From RYN-230 sp963704995 (lineage in GTDB: Bacteria; Actinomycetota; Actinomycetes; Streptosporangiales; Streptosporangiaceae), in the NCBI GenBank assembly GCA_963704995.1, contig CAVPIM010000012.1, positions 1 through 64,000 on the forward strand: a DNA stretch of 64,000 nt, given 5' to 3'. The notes under the pieces were generated by a model. The model saw nothing but the letters and a program-made list of their open reading frames with translations. It was not told the origin of the DNA and ran no database searches. Position 1 is the first letter of the stretch. Every line of letters begins with the position of its first letter. This document shows, piece after piece, positions 26,278 through 34,698 of this stretch. The translations under genes were made by a program, and so were the position numbers.

Positions 26278-26307
26278 GCCCCCGGGACGGACCACCGTCC
26301 CGGGGGC
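26278..26307. terminator. terminator before ku
   Basis: 13-bp perfect GC-rich stem (GCCCCCGGGACGG with its complement) and an ACCA loop, 28 bases after the DUF6458 stop. It separates this gene from ku. Confidence 0.8.
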
Positions 26308-26403
26308 GCTTCATGTCAGCCACCGCCAGGTGGGTAGTCCCTGGTCACCGCGGGGTCACAGCATAGAATCAAGATCCAGACGCGGCTTAGCCGGGGAGAG
26401 AGC

Positions 26404-27429
26404 ATGGCGCGTTCCATCTGGTCGGGGTTCCTGAGTTTCGGGCTGGTGAACGTCCCGGTGGGGCTCTATCCGGCCACCGCGGACCAGACGATCCACTTCA
26501 ACCAGCTGCACAAGGACACGTCGCACCGGATCCGGTACAAGAAGGTCAACGAGGTCACCGGGGACGAGGTCGCGACCCAGGACATCGTGAACGGCTTCCC
26601 GCTCGGCGGGGGCGAGTACGTCGTCGTGACCCGGGACGAGCTGAAGGAGGCCGCGCCGGGCAAGTCGGAGACCATCGACATCAGCGACTTCGTGGACCTG
26701 GGCGAGATCGACCCGGTGCATTTCCGGCAGACCTACTACCTGGCCCCGCGCGGCAAGGGCGCGGACCGCGCCTACGCACTGCTCCGGCAGGCGATGGACG
26801 AGACCGGCAAGATAGGCATCGCCACCATGGTCCTGCGGGACAAGGAACACCTGGTCGCCGTCCGTCCGGGCGACGACGTGCTGATCCTGGAGACCATGTA
26901 CTTCGCCGACGAGATCCGCTCGCCTACTGAGGAACTGGAGACGCTGCCCCAGGACGCGAGCTTCCAGGGCCGCGAGCTGGAGGTGGCCAAGAGGCTGGTT
27001 GAGTCGCTCACGGTGCCGTGGGCGCCCGGGGATTACCACAACACCTACCGGGCCCGGGTCGAGGAGCTGATCGAGCGCAAGCGCGAAGGTGAGGCGGTGG
27101 TGTTCGAGGCAGAACGGCCCAAGTCGAACGTCATCGACCTGATGGCCGCCCTGGAGGCGTCGGTTGCGGACATGAGCCCGGGCGGCGCCGGGGCCGGCGG
27201 CCGGGACAGCGGGGGCGCGCGGGGCCGCGGCGGGTCGCCGGCGGGCGGCGTCCGGGCCCCGGCCACCGCGTCCGGGCCGGATGACCTGAACGCGCTGTCC
27301 AAGGCGGACCTGCAGGCCCGGGCCGCGGAGCTGGACATCCCGGGCCGCTCGAAGATGTCCAAGCCGGAGCTCATCAAGGCCATCCAGGCGGCAGGCCGGC
27401 CGAAACGGGGCGCCCGGAAGATTTCCTAG
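26404..27429 (+). CDS. ku: non-homologous end-joining protein Ku
   Basis: 341 residues. The start MARSIWSGFLSFGLVNVPVGLY and the segments HKDTSHRIRYKKVNEVTG and ETMYFADEIRSP are diagnostic for bacterial Ku, the DNA-end-binding homodimer of NHEJ. The core ends near residue 250. A disordered Gly/Arg linker leads to a C-terminal Rho-N/SAP-like segment (LNALSKADLQARAAELDIPG) and a basic tail, extensions that in other actinobacteria bind DNA or LigD. No ligD gene is in the window. Confidence 0.96.
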   Translation: MARSIWSGFLSFGLVNVPVGLYPATADQTIHFNQLHKDTSHRIRYKKVNEVTGDEVATQDIVNGFPLGGGEYVVVTRDELKEAAPGKSETIDISDFVDLGEIDPVHFRQTYYLAPRGKGADRAYALLRQAMDETGKIGIATMVLRDKEHLVAVRPGDDVLILETMYFADEIRSPTEELETLPQDASFQGRELEVAKRLVESLTVPWAPGDYHNTYRARVEELIERKREGEAVVFEAERPKSNVIDLMAALEASVADMSPGGAGAGGRDSGGARGRGGSPAGGVRAPATASGPDDLNALSKADLQARAAELDIPGRSKMSKPELIKAIQAAGRPKRGARKIS

Positions 27430-27504
27430 CAATCCGCCCCCGGCCGGCCCGGCGGGCTGCGAGTGTCGGCCGGCGGTGATAGAGCTGACTCGGAAGGAGC
27501 CGTG

Positions 27505-27741
27505 ATGCCCGAGTCAGCCGTGATCCTCCACGCGTGTGCGGAGTGCCAGGACGATCTGGAGCACTGCCACGGGACCGCGATCCTGCACCTGGACGGCGCC
27601 GCGGACTGCTCGGACGGCCCGGACTGCCAGCTCGGCGCCGAGCTGCACCTCTTCGTAATCTCCTGCGCCGAGGTGGACTGCCGCTGCGACGAGGCCGCCG
27701 ACGTGCCGGACCTGGCCCGGGAGCAGGCCGCCGCGTCCTGA
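27505..27741 (+). CDS. cysteine-rich small protein, unknown family
   Basis: 78 residues from the ATG at 27505 (GGAAGGAG eight bases upstream). It contains eight Cys and several His/Asp: HACAECQDDLEHCHG, then ADCSDGPDC, SCAEVDCRCDE. The pattern suggests metal binding or multiple disulphides. There is no signal peptide, so a cytosolic zinc-type protein is more likely. It is strongly acidic. I recognise no named family. It is encoded just after ku and convergent with a lipoprotein gene. Confidence 0.8.
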   Translation: MPESAVILHACAECQDDLEHCHGTAILHLDGAADCSDGPDCQLGAELHLFVISCAEVDCRCDEAADVPDLAREQAAAS

Positions 27742-27765
27742 CCGGGCTGGCTCGCCAGGGCCGGG

Positions 27766-28752
27766 CTACGGCACCGCAGAGGCCTGCGGGGTGGGCGCCG
27801 CGGTGTGGTGGCCCTGGAACAGGATCGACGCGATCTGGGTCAGCTTGTTGCTGCCGTACTTGAACCCGGCGTCCCCCACGCCGCCGAAGCCCTCCAGGTT
27901 GTACATGACCGCCATGGTGTACTCGTGGCCCTGGCCGGCGAACCCGACGGTGTTGGTGATCCACAGGTTGCCGTCCTGCTCCCACCCGTCCTTGTTGCCC
28001 GGGTGGTTCTGCGGGCCCGCACCCCACACGCCCCACTGCTGGTCGAGCGCGCTCACGTGCTGGAGCCGGTAGACCAGGTAATCGCGGACGTTGGCCGGGG
28101 TCTCCTTGAGCACGTAATTGATCAGGTTGTCCAGGTCCTGGGCCGTGCAGTACATGAAGCCCCAGTTGGGCACCGACGAGGTGAACCGGGCGTCGCCCAT
28201 CCCGAACGCCCGGATCCGGTTCAGGAAGCTGCCGTCCTCGTACTTGTCCCACAGGTAGTTGGCGTCGTCGTCGTTGCTGGTGTACAGCGCCTCGAACATG
28301 GCCTGCCGGTCGGCGCTGGTCAGCGAGATGCTGCCCGCGTCGCTGCGCAGCAGGATGTCCGTCATCATGGCCAGCTTCATCGTGGACGCGGCCGGGTACG
28401 CGACGTCAGCGTTGACGTTCTGCCAGGTGGCGCCGTTCTTCCGGTCGTAGATCACGATGCCGATGGAGCCGGGCAGATGCCGCATGTACCCGCGGATCTC
28501 CTTGATCCGGTTCCGCATCGTGCAGGGGAAGCCGGGCGCGTTCCGGGCGCAGATCCTGGGCGTGGGGGTCGGGCTCGGGGTCGGCGAGGGGGTCGCCGAC
28601 GACCCGGACGGGCTGCCGGTGGGCAGCGCCGCCGAACGCTGGCTGGCGGGCGTGAACTTACTGCAGCCCGATACGGCCAGAATAACAGAAAGTGAGCACA
28701 ACACTACAGGGAGCAACGCGCGACGACGCGTCCGGGCAGCCGACGAATGCAT
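27766..28752 (-). CDS. serine hydrolase lipoprotein (class A beta-lactamase-like)
   Basis: 328 residues. The signal peptide ends in the lipobox LAVSGC (Cys30), followed by a Ser/Pro/Thr-rich linker. The penicillin-binding fold shows the active-site tetrad STMK in AYPAASTMKLAMM, SND (S-x-N), and KDG in place of KTG. These belong to the beta-lactamase2/PBP-like serine hydrolases. KDG instead of KTG and the cell-surface anchor favour a peptidoglycan or esterase role over antibiotic resistance. Monocistronic. Confidence 0.88.
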   Translation of the reverse strand: MHSSAARTRRRALLPVVLCSLSVILAVSGCSKFTPASQRSAALPTGSPSGSSATPSPTPSPTPTPRICARNAPGFPCTMRNRIKEIRGYMRHLPGSIGIVIYDRKNGATWQNVNADVAYPAASTMKLAMMTDILLRSDAGSISLTSADRQAMFEALYTSNDDDANYLWDKYEDGSFLNRIRAFGMGDARFTSSVPNWGFMYCTAQDLDNLINYVLKETPANVRDYLVYRLQHVSALDQQWGVWGAGPQNHPGNKDGWEQDGNLWITNTVGFAGQGHEYTMAVMYNLEGFGGVGDAGFKYGSNKLTQIASILFQGHHTAAPTPQASAVP

Positions 28753-28926
28753 GCCCGACAGGATACGAGCGCCGCCACCATGCCGGGCCGTTCAGCGTCC
28801 CCTCCGGCGCGCCTGTTGTGAATTCTTGACGCGGCGCCTGATGATTCCCGGCGTCGCGGGGCTGGCTTCCCGGCGCGGCGCCCGCGCGCGCCCGGCTCCG
28901 GGGCGAGCGGCCGGCCGCCTGGCCGC

Positions 28927-30366
28927 TCAGGCGGGATGCTCCTGCTGGTCGCCGGCCCACTCGGTGTGGAACGTGCCCGGCTGGTCGGACCGGTGGTAGG
29001 TGTGCGCGCCGAAGTTGTCCCGCAGGGCCTGGATCAGCGCGGCGGGCAGCCGGTCCCGGCGCAGGCCGTCGTAGTAGGCCAGCGAGGAGGAGAACGCCGG
29101 GGACGGGATGCCGGCCGTCGCGGCCTGCGCCACCACCCGCCGCCAGCTGTCCACCCCGTCCCGTACCGCCGCGGCGAAGTACGGCGCGACCAGCAGGCTG
29201 GGCAGCCCGGGGTTCTCGTCGTAGGCTTCCCGGATCCGGTTCAGGAACCGGGCCCGGATGATGCAGCCGCCGCGCCAGATCGTCGCCATGGCGCCCCGGT
29301 CGATGCCCCAGCCGTATTCGTCGCTGCCCGCGGCGATGTGGTCGAAGCCCTGGGCGTAGGCGACCACCTTGGAGGCGTACAGCGCGCGGCGGACGTCCTC
29401 CACGAACGCGTCCGGGTCACCGATCTGCGGCGCTATCGCGGTGCCGAACGCTTCGCGGGCGGCTTCGCGCTGGCCCGCATGGCCGGACAGGGCCCGGGCG
29501 AACGTGGCCTCGGCGATGCCGGTGATCGGGATGCCCAGGTCGAGCGCGCTCTGCACCGTCCACCGGCCGGTGCCCTTCTGCTCGGCCTGGTCGAGCACGA
29601 TGTCCACGAACGGCTTCCCGGTCTCCGCGTCCGCGTGCGCGAGCACCTGGGCGGTGATCTGGATCAGGAACGAGTCCAGATCCCCCTCGTTCCAGGTGCG
29701 GAAGATCCCGGCGATTTCGGATGGCGAGGCCCCCAGGCCTGCCCGCAGCAGGTCGTAGGCCTCGGCGATGAGCTGCATGTCCGCGTACTCGATGCCGTTA
29801 TGCACCATCTTGACGAAGTGGCCTGCGCCGTCCGGGCCCACGTGCGTGCAGCACGGCGTGCCGTCCACCTGGGCGGCGATCGACTCGAACATCGGGCCGA
29901 TCCGGTCGTAGGACTCTGCTGACCCGCCCGGCATGATGCTCGGGCCGAGCAGCGCCCCCTCCTCGCCGCCGGAGACGCCGCACCCGACGAAGTGCAGGCC
30001 GTGGTCGCGCAGCGCCGCCTCGCGCCGCCGGGTGTCCATGAAGTGCGCGTTGCCGCAGTCGATGACGATGTCACCCTGGTCCAGCAGCGGGACCAGCTCG
30101 TCGATCACGGCGTCGGTGGCCTCGCCCGCCTTGACCATGATGATGATCGCCCGTGGCCGGCTGAGGCTGGCCACGAACTCCTGCACCGATTCGGCCGGCA
30201 CGAACGTGCCCTCGTCGCCATGCTCCTTGACCAGGCTGCGCGTCCGCTCCGGCGAGCGGTTGTGCAACGCCACCGCGTAACCGTGGCGGGCCAGGTTCCG
30301 GGCCAGGTTGCGGCCCATCACCGCCAGGCCCGTCACGCCGATATCTGCGCTGCCCTGCTCAGTCAT
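28927..30366 (-). CDS. gndA: 6-phosphogluconate dehydrogenase, decarboxylating
   Basis: 479 residues, the standard length, from the ATG at 30366 with GAGGAG upstream; the frame is open further but lacks support. Rossmann start DIGVTGLAVMGRNLARNLA, substrate signature MVHNGIEYADMQLIAEAYD, and the late KGTGRWTVQSALDLGIP and YYDGLRRDRLPAALIQALRD all match Gnd. It converts 6-phosphogluconate to ribulose 5-phosphate with NADPH formation in the oxidative pentose phosphate pathway. Confidence 0.97.
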   Translation of the reverse strand: MTEQGSADIGVTGLAVMGRNLARNLARHGYAVALHNRSPERTRSLVKEHGDEGTFVPAESVQEFVASLSRPRAIIIMVKAGEATDAVIDELVPLLDQGDIVIDCGNAHFMDTRRREAALRDHGLHFVGCGVSGGEEGALLGPSIMPGGSAESYDRIGPMFESIAAQVDGTPCCTHVGPDGAGHFVKMVHNGIEYADMQLIAEAYDLLRAGLGASPSEIAGIFRTWNEGDLDSFLIQITAQVLAHADAETGKPFVDIVLDQAEQKGTGRWTVQSALDLGIPITGIAEATFARALSGHAGQREAAREAFGTAIAPQIGDPDAFVEDVRRALYASKVVAYAQGFDHIAAGSDEYGWGIDRGAMATIWRGGCIIRARFLNRIREAYDENPGLPSLLVAPYFAAAVRDGVDSWRRVVAQAATAGIPSPAFSSSLAYYDGLRRDRLPAALIQALRDNFGAHTYHRSDQPGTFHTEWAGDQQEHPA

Positions 30367-30527
30367 GCGTGGCTCCTCGGAGATTCTCGTCGTCCATTCG
30401 CGAGGGTAGTCCGTCACCGGCCCGGGGTGGCCCGCCGTCCCCGGGCCGTAAGGTCCGGCCGTCGCCGCGCTGCGCGGCGGCAGGGCCCCGTGCGGGCGCC
30501 ACCCGGGCGTCAGCGACAATGCCAGGG

Positions 30528-31283
30528 ATGACTTTCCTGCTGCAGCGCCCCTCCCCGGAGTTCCGCGCTGATCCCCTGCAGGGCCGCGTGTTCACCACCA
30601 TCCGCCAGGTGCGCAGCACCGACGTGACCCCCGCGGGCCGGCTGCGGCTCGACTCGCTGGCCCGCTACCTGCAGCAGGCCGCCGAGGACGATGTCAGCGA
30701 CGCGGGCTGGGACGGGCCGTACCTCTGGCTGCTGCGCCGCGTGGCCGTGGCCATCCGCGGCTATCCCGCGCACCGGGAGCGGATTTCGTTGCGGACCTAC
30801 TGCTCTGCCACGGGCCCGCGGTGGGCCGAGCGCACCACGACGGTGAGCGGGGCGGACGGGGATCTTATCCAGTCCACCGCGATCTGGGTTGCGGTCTCGG
30901 CGGGGGACGGGCGGCCGGTCCCGCTCGGCGAGACGTTCCAGCGCGTCTACGGGCCCTCGACGGGCGGCCGGCAGGTCTCGGCGCGGCTCTCCCACCCGGG
31001 GCTGCCCGGCTCCGCGGCGGGCCGGCCCTGGCCGCTGCGCGCCGCGGACTTCGACACCGCGGGCCACGTCAACAACAGCATCCACTGGGCCGCCGTGGAG
31101 GACGAGCTGGCCGGGGTGGACTGGCTGCCCGGCCACGCCGAGCTCGAATACCACCGGCCCATCCTGCCGGTCGCCGAGCCGGAGCTGGTCAGCAGGCCCG
31201 AACCAGGGGAGCTGCGGGCCTGGCTGCGCGACGGGCCGCAGCGGCTGGCTTCCGCCTGGCTCACCGCCGCGGGAACGAGCTGA
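30528..31283 (+). CDS. acyl-ACP thioesterase
   Basis: 251 residues (ATG 30528; an ATG at 30519 adds three). Double hotdog fold: the first half has TDVTPAGRLRLDSLARYLQ, the second DFDTAGHVNNSIHWAAVED with the Asn/His typical of the FatA/FatB-type active site. The family releases fatty acids from acyl carrier protein. Divergent from gndA, 160 bases apart. Confidence 0.88.
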   Translation: MTFLLQRPSPEFRADPLQGRVFTTIRQVRSTDVTPAGRLRLDSLARYLQQAAEDDVSDAGWDGPYLWLLRRVAVAIRGYPAHRERISLRTYCSATGPRWAERTTTVSGADGDLIQSTAIWVAVSAGDGRPVPLGETFQRVYGPSTGGRQVSARLSHPGLPGSAAGRPWPLRAADFDTAGHVNNSIHWAAVEDELAGVDWLPGHAELEYHRPILPVAEPELVSRPEPGELRAWLRDGPQRLASAWLTAAGTS

Positions 31284-31336
31284 TCACAGCGGTGAACCCG
31301 GCGGCGCCGCCCGGGCCCGCGCGGCCCGGTGATACC

Positions 31337-32395
31337 TCATACACGCCGGAACTCCAGCACCCGGTAGGGCATCACCCCGGGCAGCAGGGTGTCCCGGACG
31401 AGCTCGTAGCCTTCCGGTCCAAGCAGCGCCTCATGCTCGGCCCGGGTGCGCTCCCGCCCGCCCAGGGTCATCATCATGATCAGGTCCATCAGATGGGCCA
31501 GGGACGGCTCGGGCCCGTCCGGCAGCACCCAGTCGATGACCATGAGCCCGCTGCCGGGCAGGCCCGCCCGGTGGCAGTTGCGGACGATCATGCGCACGCG
31601 CTCGTCATCCCAGTTGTGCAGGATCTGGCTCAGCACGTACAGGTCGCCGCCGGACGGCACCTCGCGCAGGAAGTCGCCGCCCACGATCTCCACCCGGTCG
31701 CCGACACCCGCCCCGGCCAGGTACCCGGGGGCCTCGGCCAGGGCCTCGCCGCGGTCCATCAGCACCCCGCGGGCGTCCGGCAGGGTGCGGAGCAGGTAGG
31801 CCAGCAGCGTCCCCCGGCTCCCGCCCACGTCAACGACGCAGCCGGAAGCCAGCGGCCGGAACCGGGCCCCGGTGAGCTGGTCCACCATGATCCCGGTGGC
31901 CCGGCCCATGGCCCGGGCGAACCAGGCCGCCTCCTCGGGATGCCGCCCGTAGTACGCGTAGATCCCGTCGGGCCGGGTCGGGTCCACCGGGTCGGGGCTG
32001 CGGACGACCTCCTCCAGGAGCCCGGCGCTCCGCCAGTGCGGCGGTCCCAGGAACCCGACCGCGACGCCCCGCGCGGAGCCCTCGGCGTCGGTGCGCAGCA
32101 GGTCGCCGGCCGGGGTCAGCGCGTACCGCCCCGCGTCGTCCTTGCGCACCAGCCCGTAGACCGCCGCCGCGGCCAGCAGCCGGGACAGCGCGTCCGGAGC
32201 GGCCGCCGTCCGGGCCGCGAGCTCCCCGGCCGTGAGCGGGCCGCCGGCCAGCTCGTCCGCGACCGCTAACCGGGCCAGCACGGTGGCGACCTGGGAGGTC
32301 ATCATGCCTTCGAGCAGGCGGCCAAGCGGGGCGCCGGCCTCGCCGAGCATCGAGACGTAGAGCGACATCTCCCCGGGCGCAGCGCTCTCGGGCAC
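31337..32395 (-). CDS. SAM-dependent O-methyltransferase
   Basis: 352 residues from a GTG at 32395 with AAGGGAG eight bases upstream; alternatives are upstream or an ATG at 32368. The N-terminal winged-helix dimerisation domain (LARLAVADELAGGPLTAGELA) is followed by the Methyltransf_2 fold: SAM loop VVDVGGSRGT, acidic loop VEIVGGDF, and the catalytic-region motif LSQILHNWDDERVRMIV with the His typical of plant-like and actinobacterial natural-product O-methyltransferases. No biosynthetic cluster surrounds it. Confidence 0.9.
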   Translation of the reverse strand: MPESAAPGEMSLYVSMLGEAGAPLGRLLEGMMTSQVATVLARLAVADELAGGPLTAGELAARTAAAPDALSRLLAAAAVYGLVRKDDAGRYALTPAGDLLRTDAEGSARGVAVGFLGPPHWRSAGLLEEVVRSPDPVDPTRPDGIYAYYGRHPEEAAWFARAMGRATGIMVDQLTGARFRPLASGCVVDVGGSRGTLLAYLLRTLPDARGVLMDRGEALAEAPGYLAGAGVGDRVEIVGGDFLREVPSGGDLYVLSQILHNWDDERVRMIVRNCHRAGLPGSGLMVIDWVLPDGPEPSLAHLMDLIMMMTLGGRERTRAEHEALLGPEGYELVRDTLLPGVMPYRVLEFRRV

Positions 32396-32593
32396 GATGG
32401 GGCTCCCTTCTGCGGGCCGGATGAAAGACCACGGAATGGACCGGCAATGGTGTTCCCTGCTCCAGTCCACACGCCCGGGCGGCGCTTGTAAATGGCCCCG
32501 GTGTCTCCCGGGTGCGCAGCGTCCCGGCGCCGTGCCGCCGCGGGTGCGGGCAGCCTGCGGGCGGTGCGGCCGGCACCCCGGGGCGGGCCGGAT

Positions 32594-32627
32594 TTGGCTC
32601 GCGCTTTACATTGGCCCGCGCTTTACA
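32594..32627 (+). repeat. two tandem 17-bp repeats in a promoter region
   Basis: TTGGCTCGCGCTTTACA followed directly by TTGGCCCGCGCTTTACA (one mismatch), about 80 bases before the small membrane protein gene. The otherwise empty 32396-32707 gap separates two divergent genes. The repeat could be paired regulator sites or duplicated -35/-10 material. Confidence 0.7.
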
Positions 32628-32707
32628 CTAGAGAGCGGCGGCCTGATGATGCCCGTGGCGTGGCGGCAGAGCAGCGCTGCTGGCTCGGTGGGTCGGGAGG
32701 CGGAACG

Positions 32708-33010
32708 ATGACGTCCGGGATCAGCCTGGTCAGCGCGGGGGCGGGGGTCGCTTCCGCATCGCAGAGCTTCACCATCACCGACGCTGTCGTGATCTTCGTG
32801 GTGGTGATCGTCCTGGTGATCGTGGGTGTCGCCCTGGCCGGGCGGCGGACCCGGCTGCTGGTCACCCGGCCCCGGCTGCGGACCGCGCACAGCCGGCGGG
32901 TCCGGCGGGCCGCCGCCGAGGATGTCGAGGAGATCGAGCGGGACGCCCGGCTGCGCGGCCGCCCGGTCCGGGGGCTCCCGCGGCGCGAAGAAGAGAACGA
33001 CGATCTCTAG
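32708..33010 (+). CDS. small single-pass membrane protein
   Basis: 100 residues from the ATG at 32708. One strong membrane helix (AVVIFVVVIVLVIVGVALAG, about residues 26-45) precedes a highly basic cytosolic tail (RRTRLLVTRPRLRTAHSRR) and an acidic end. No family recognised. Its stop and the stop of the convergent propeller gene share the tetranucleotide CTAG at 33007-33010. Confidence 0.72.
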   Translation: MTSGISLVSAGAGVASASQSFTITDAVVIFVVVIVLVIVGVALAGRRTRLLVTRPRLRTAHSRRVRRAAAEDVEEIERDARLRGRPVRGLPRREEENDDL

Positions 33011-34669
33011 GGCTGGTTCGGCAACCTGCGCCACACCAGCCAGCCGATCCCGGCCAGCACCGCCAGGCTGCCCGCCACGATGCCCGCGACGGCGCCACCG
33101 GACAGGGGCGCGGGGGGAGCGTCCGCGCCCGGCTGGATCCCCGGGGTGGCCGACGGGGCGGGGGTGGCCGGGGCGGGCCCGGGGCCCCGGGCGCCCGTGG
33201 CCAGGAACGTGACGACCCGGTTCCCGGCCGGGGCCAGCAGCAGGCCGGCTCCCGCGCTGGGGGTGGGGAAGTGGTTCGCGCCGGTGCCGACGGGAGCCTG
33301 CTGGCGCACCTTCCCGGTCCGCGGGTCGAGACCGTACAGCCAGCCAGCCTGGCTGATCGTCCAGACCAGGCCCCCGGCCTCGATCGGCGGGCCGCCGCCG
33401 ATCGCGGAACTCCACAGCAGCCGCAGGCCCGGCGGTGACGCGTCCGCGCGGACCGCCAGGATCCCGCTCGCGCAGGGCAGGTACACGGTGCGGCCGGCCA
33501 CCGCGGCGCCCCCGTCGATGTTCGCGCCGCATACCGGCTGCGTGGAGGCGAGTTCGCCGCCGATGCCGCCGAGGTGCGCCCCGTCGAGCAGGTAGGCGAT
33601 CCCGGCCTTCCCGGCGATCAGCACCTGGCCGCCGGGCAGCAGTGCAGGCTCGGCAGACATGTCGAGGTCCCGGGAGTTGTTCACCGCCCAGTCGCCCGGC
33701 GCGAAGTACTGCAGCAGCTTCATCGAGGGCGACAGGTCCAGGACGGAATCGCTGTCGTCGAAGCCGCGTGAGGCCTTATACACGGACCCGTTGCCGACGG
33801 TGACCCAGACGTGGCCGGCGGCGTCCACGGCCGGGGCGGCGCCGCCCATCCAGACCGCGCCCTGTGACTCGCCAGGTTTCGCATCGACGGTGAACATCGC
33901 GGGCCGCCGCGGCCTCCGGGACGGACACCACCCGCCCCCGGTAGGTGGCACAGTCCCCGTCGTTGCCGCCGAAGCCGAACACCACCCGGCCGCCGGCCAG
34001 GGCCAGCCCGGTGCGCTGGAGCAGCGCTGCGGTGTCCGCCCCGGGCGGGTCCACATTCCGGGTCATCTCGACCCGGCCGGTCGCCGTGCTCAGGCCGGCC
34101 AGGACGTGGGCCGGGCGGCCGCGGGTCTCCTCGTCGGCCACCACGAAGATCTCGGCCCGGGCCGGGTCGATGACCGGGGTGCCGGTGATCCCGACCCGGG
34201 GCGTGATGTCCCCGCAGGGCAGCGAGCTGGCCGGGACAGGGGCGGCCAGGTGCCGCGCCCAGGCGACCTTCCCGGTCGTAGCGGACAGGGCATAGACGGT
34301 GTCGTTCTCGGTGGCCACGTAGACCCGGCCCGCCAGCACCAGCGGCTCACCGTAGATCTGCCCGTCGAGCGCGGGCGAGGCCCACTTCTGGAACGGGGTG
34401 TTCACCCGGCCCGGGGTCGCGGCCACGCCCTGGCCGGCCGGGTCGCCGTGGTACACGGTCCAGGAGCCCGCCCGGGGGGAGCCTCCCCGGGAGGAGGAGC
34501 CGGCCCGCGGGGTGGAGCTGGGGCTGGCGGATGGGCTGGCGCTGGGGGAGGAGCGGGGACCGGCGGGGCCGAGAGTGCCCGCCGCGGCGGATCCGGCCGC
34601 GGCCACCCACAGCGCGGCGGCCAGGCCAGCGAGCCACCCGGCCGTCCGCACCGCCAGGCTGCTGCGCAT
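33007..34669 (-). pseudogene. membrane-anchored PQQ-type beta-propeller protein, frameshifted
   Basis: Exported propeller protein. The start at 34669 gives a signal sequence (SLAVRTAGWLAGLAAALWVAA) and a Ser/Pro-rich linker. Repeated blades follow, for example QIYGEPLVLAGRVYVATEND, TVYALSATTGKVAW and ITGTPVIDPARAEIFVVADE. Near 33905 one extra base breaks the frame; the continuation has GSVYKASRGFDDSDSVLDLS and more blades, then a C-terminal membrane helix GAVAGIVAGSLAVLAGIGWL. Joined length is about 554 residues. Likely a cell-surface PQQ_2/BamB-like protein of unknown ligand. Confidence 0.85.
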
Positions 34670-34698
34670 CGTCAAAGCCTAGCCACGCCGCGGCGTGC

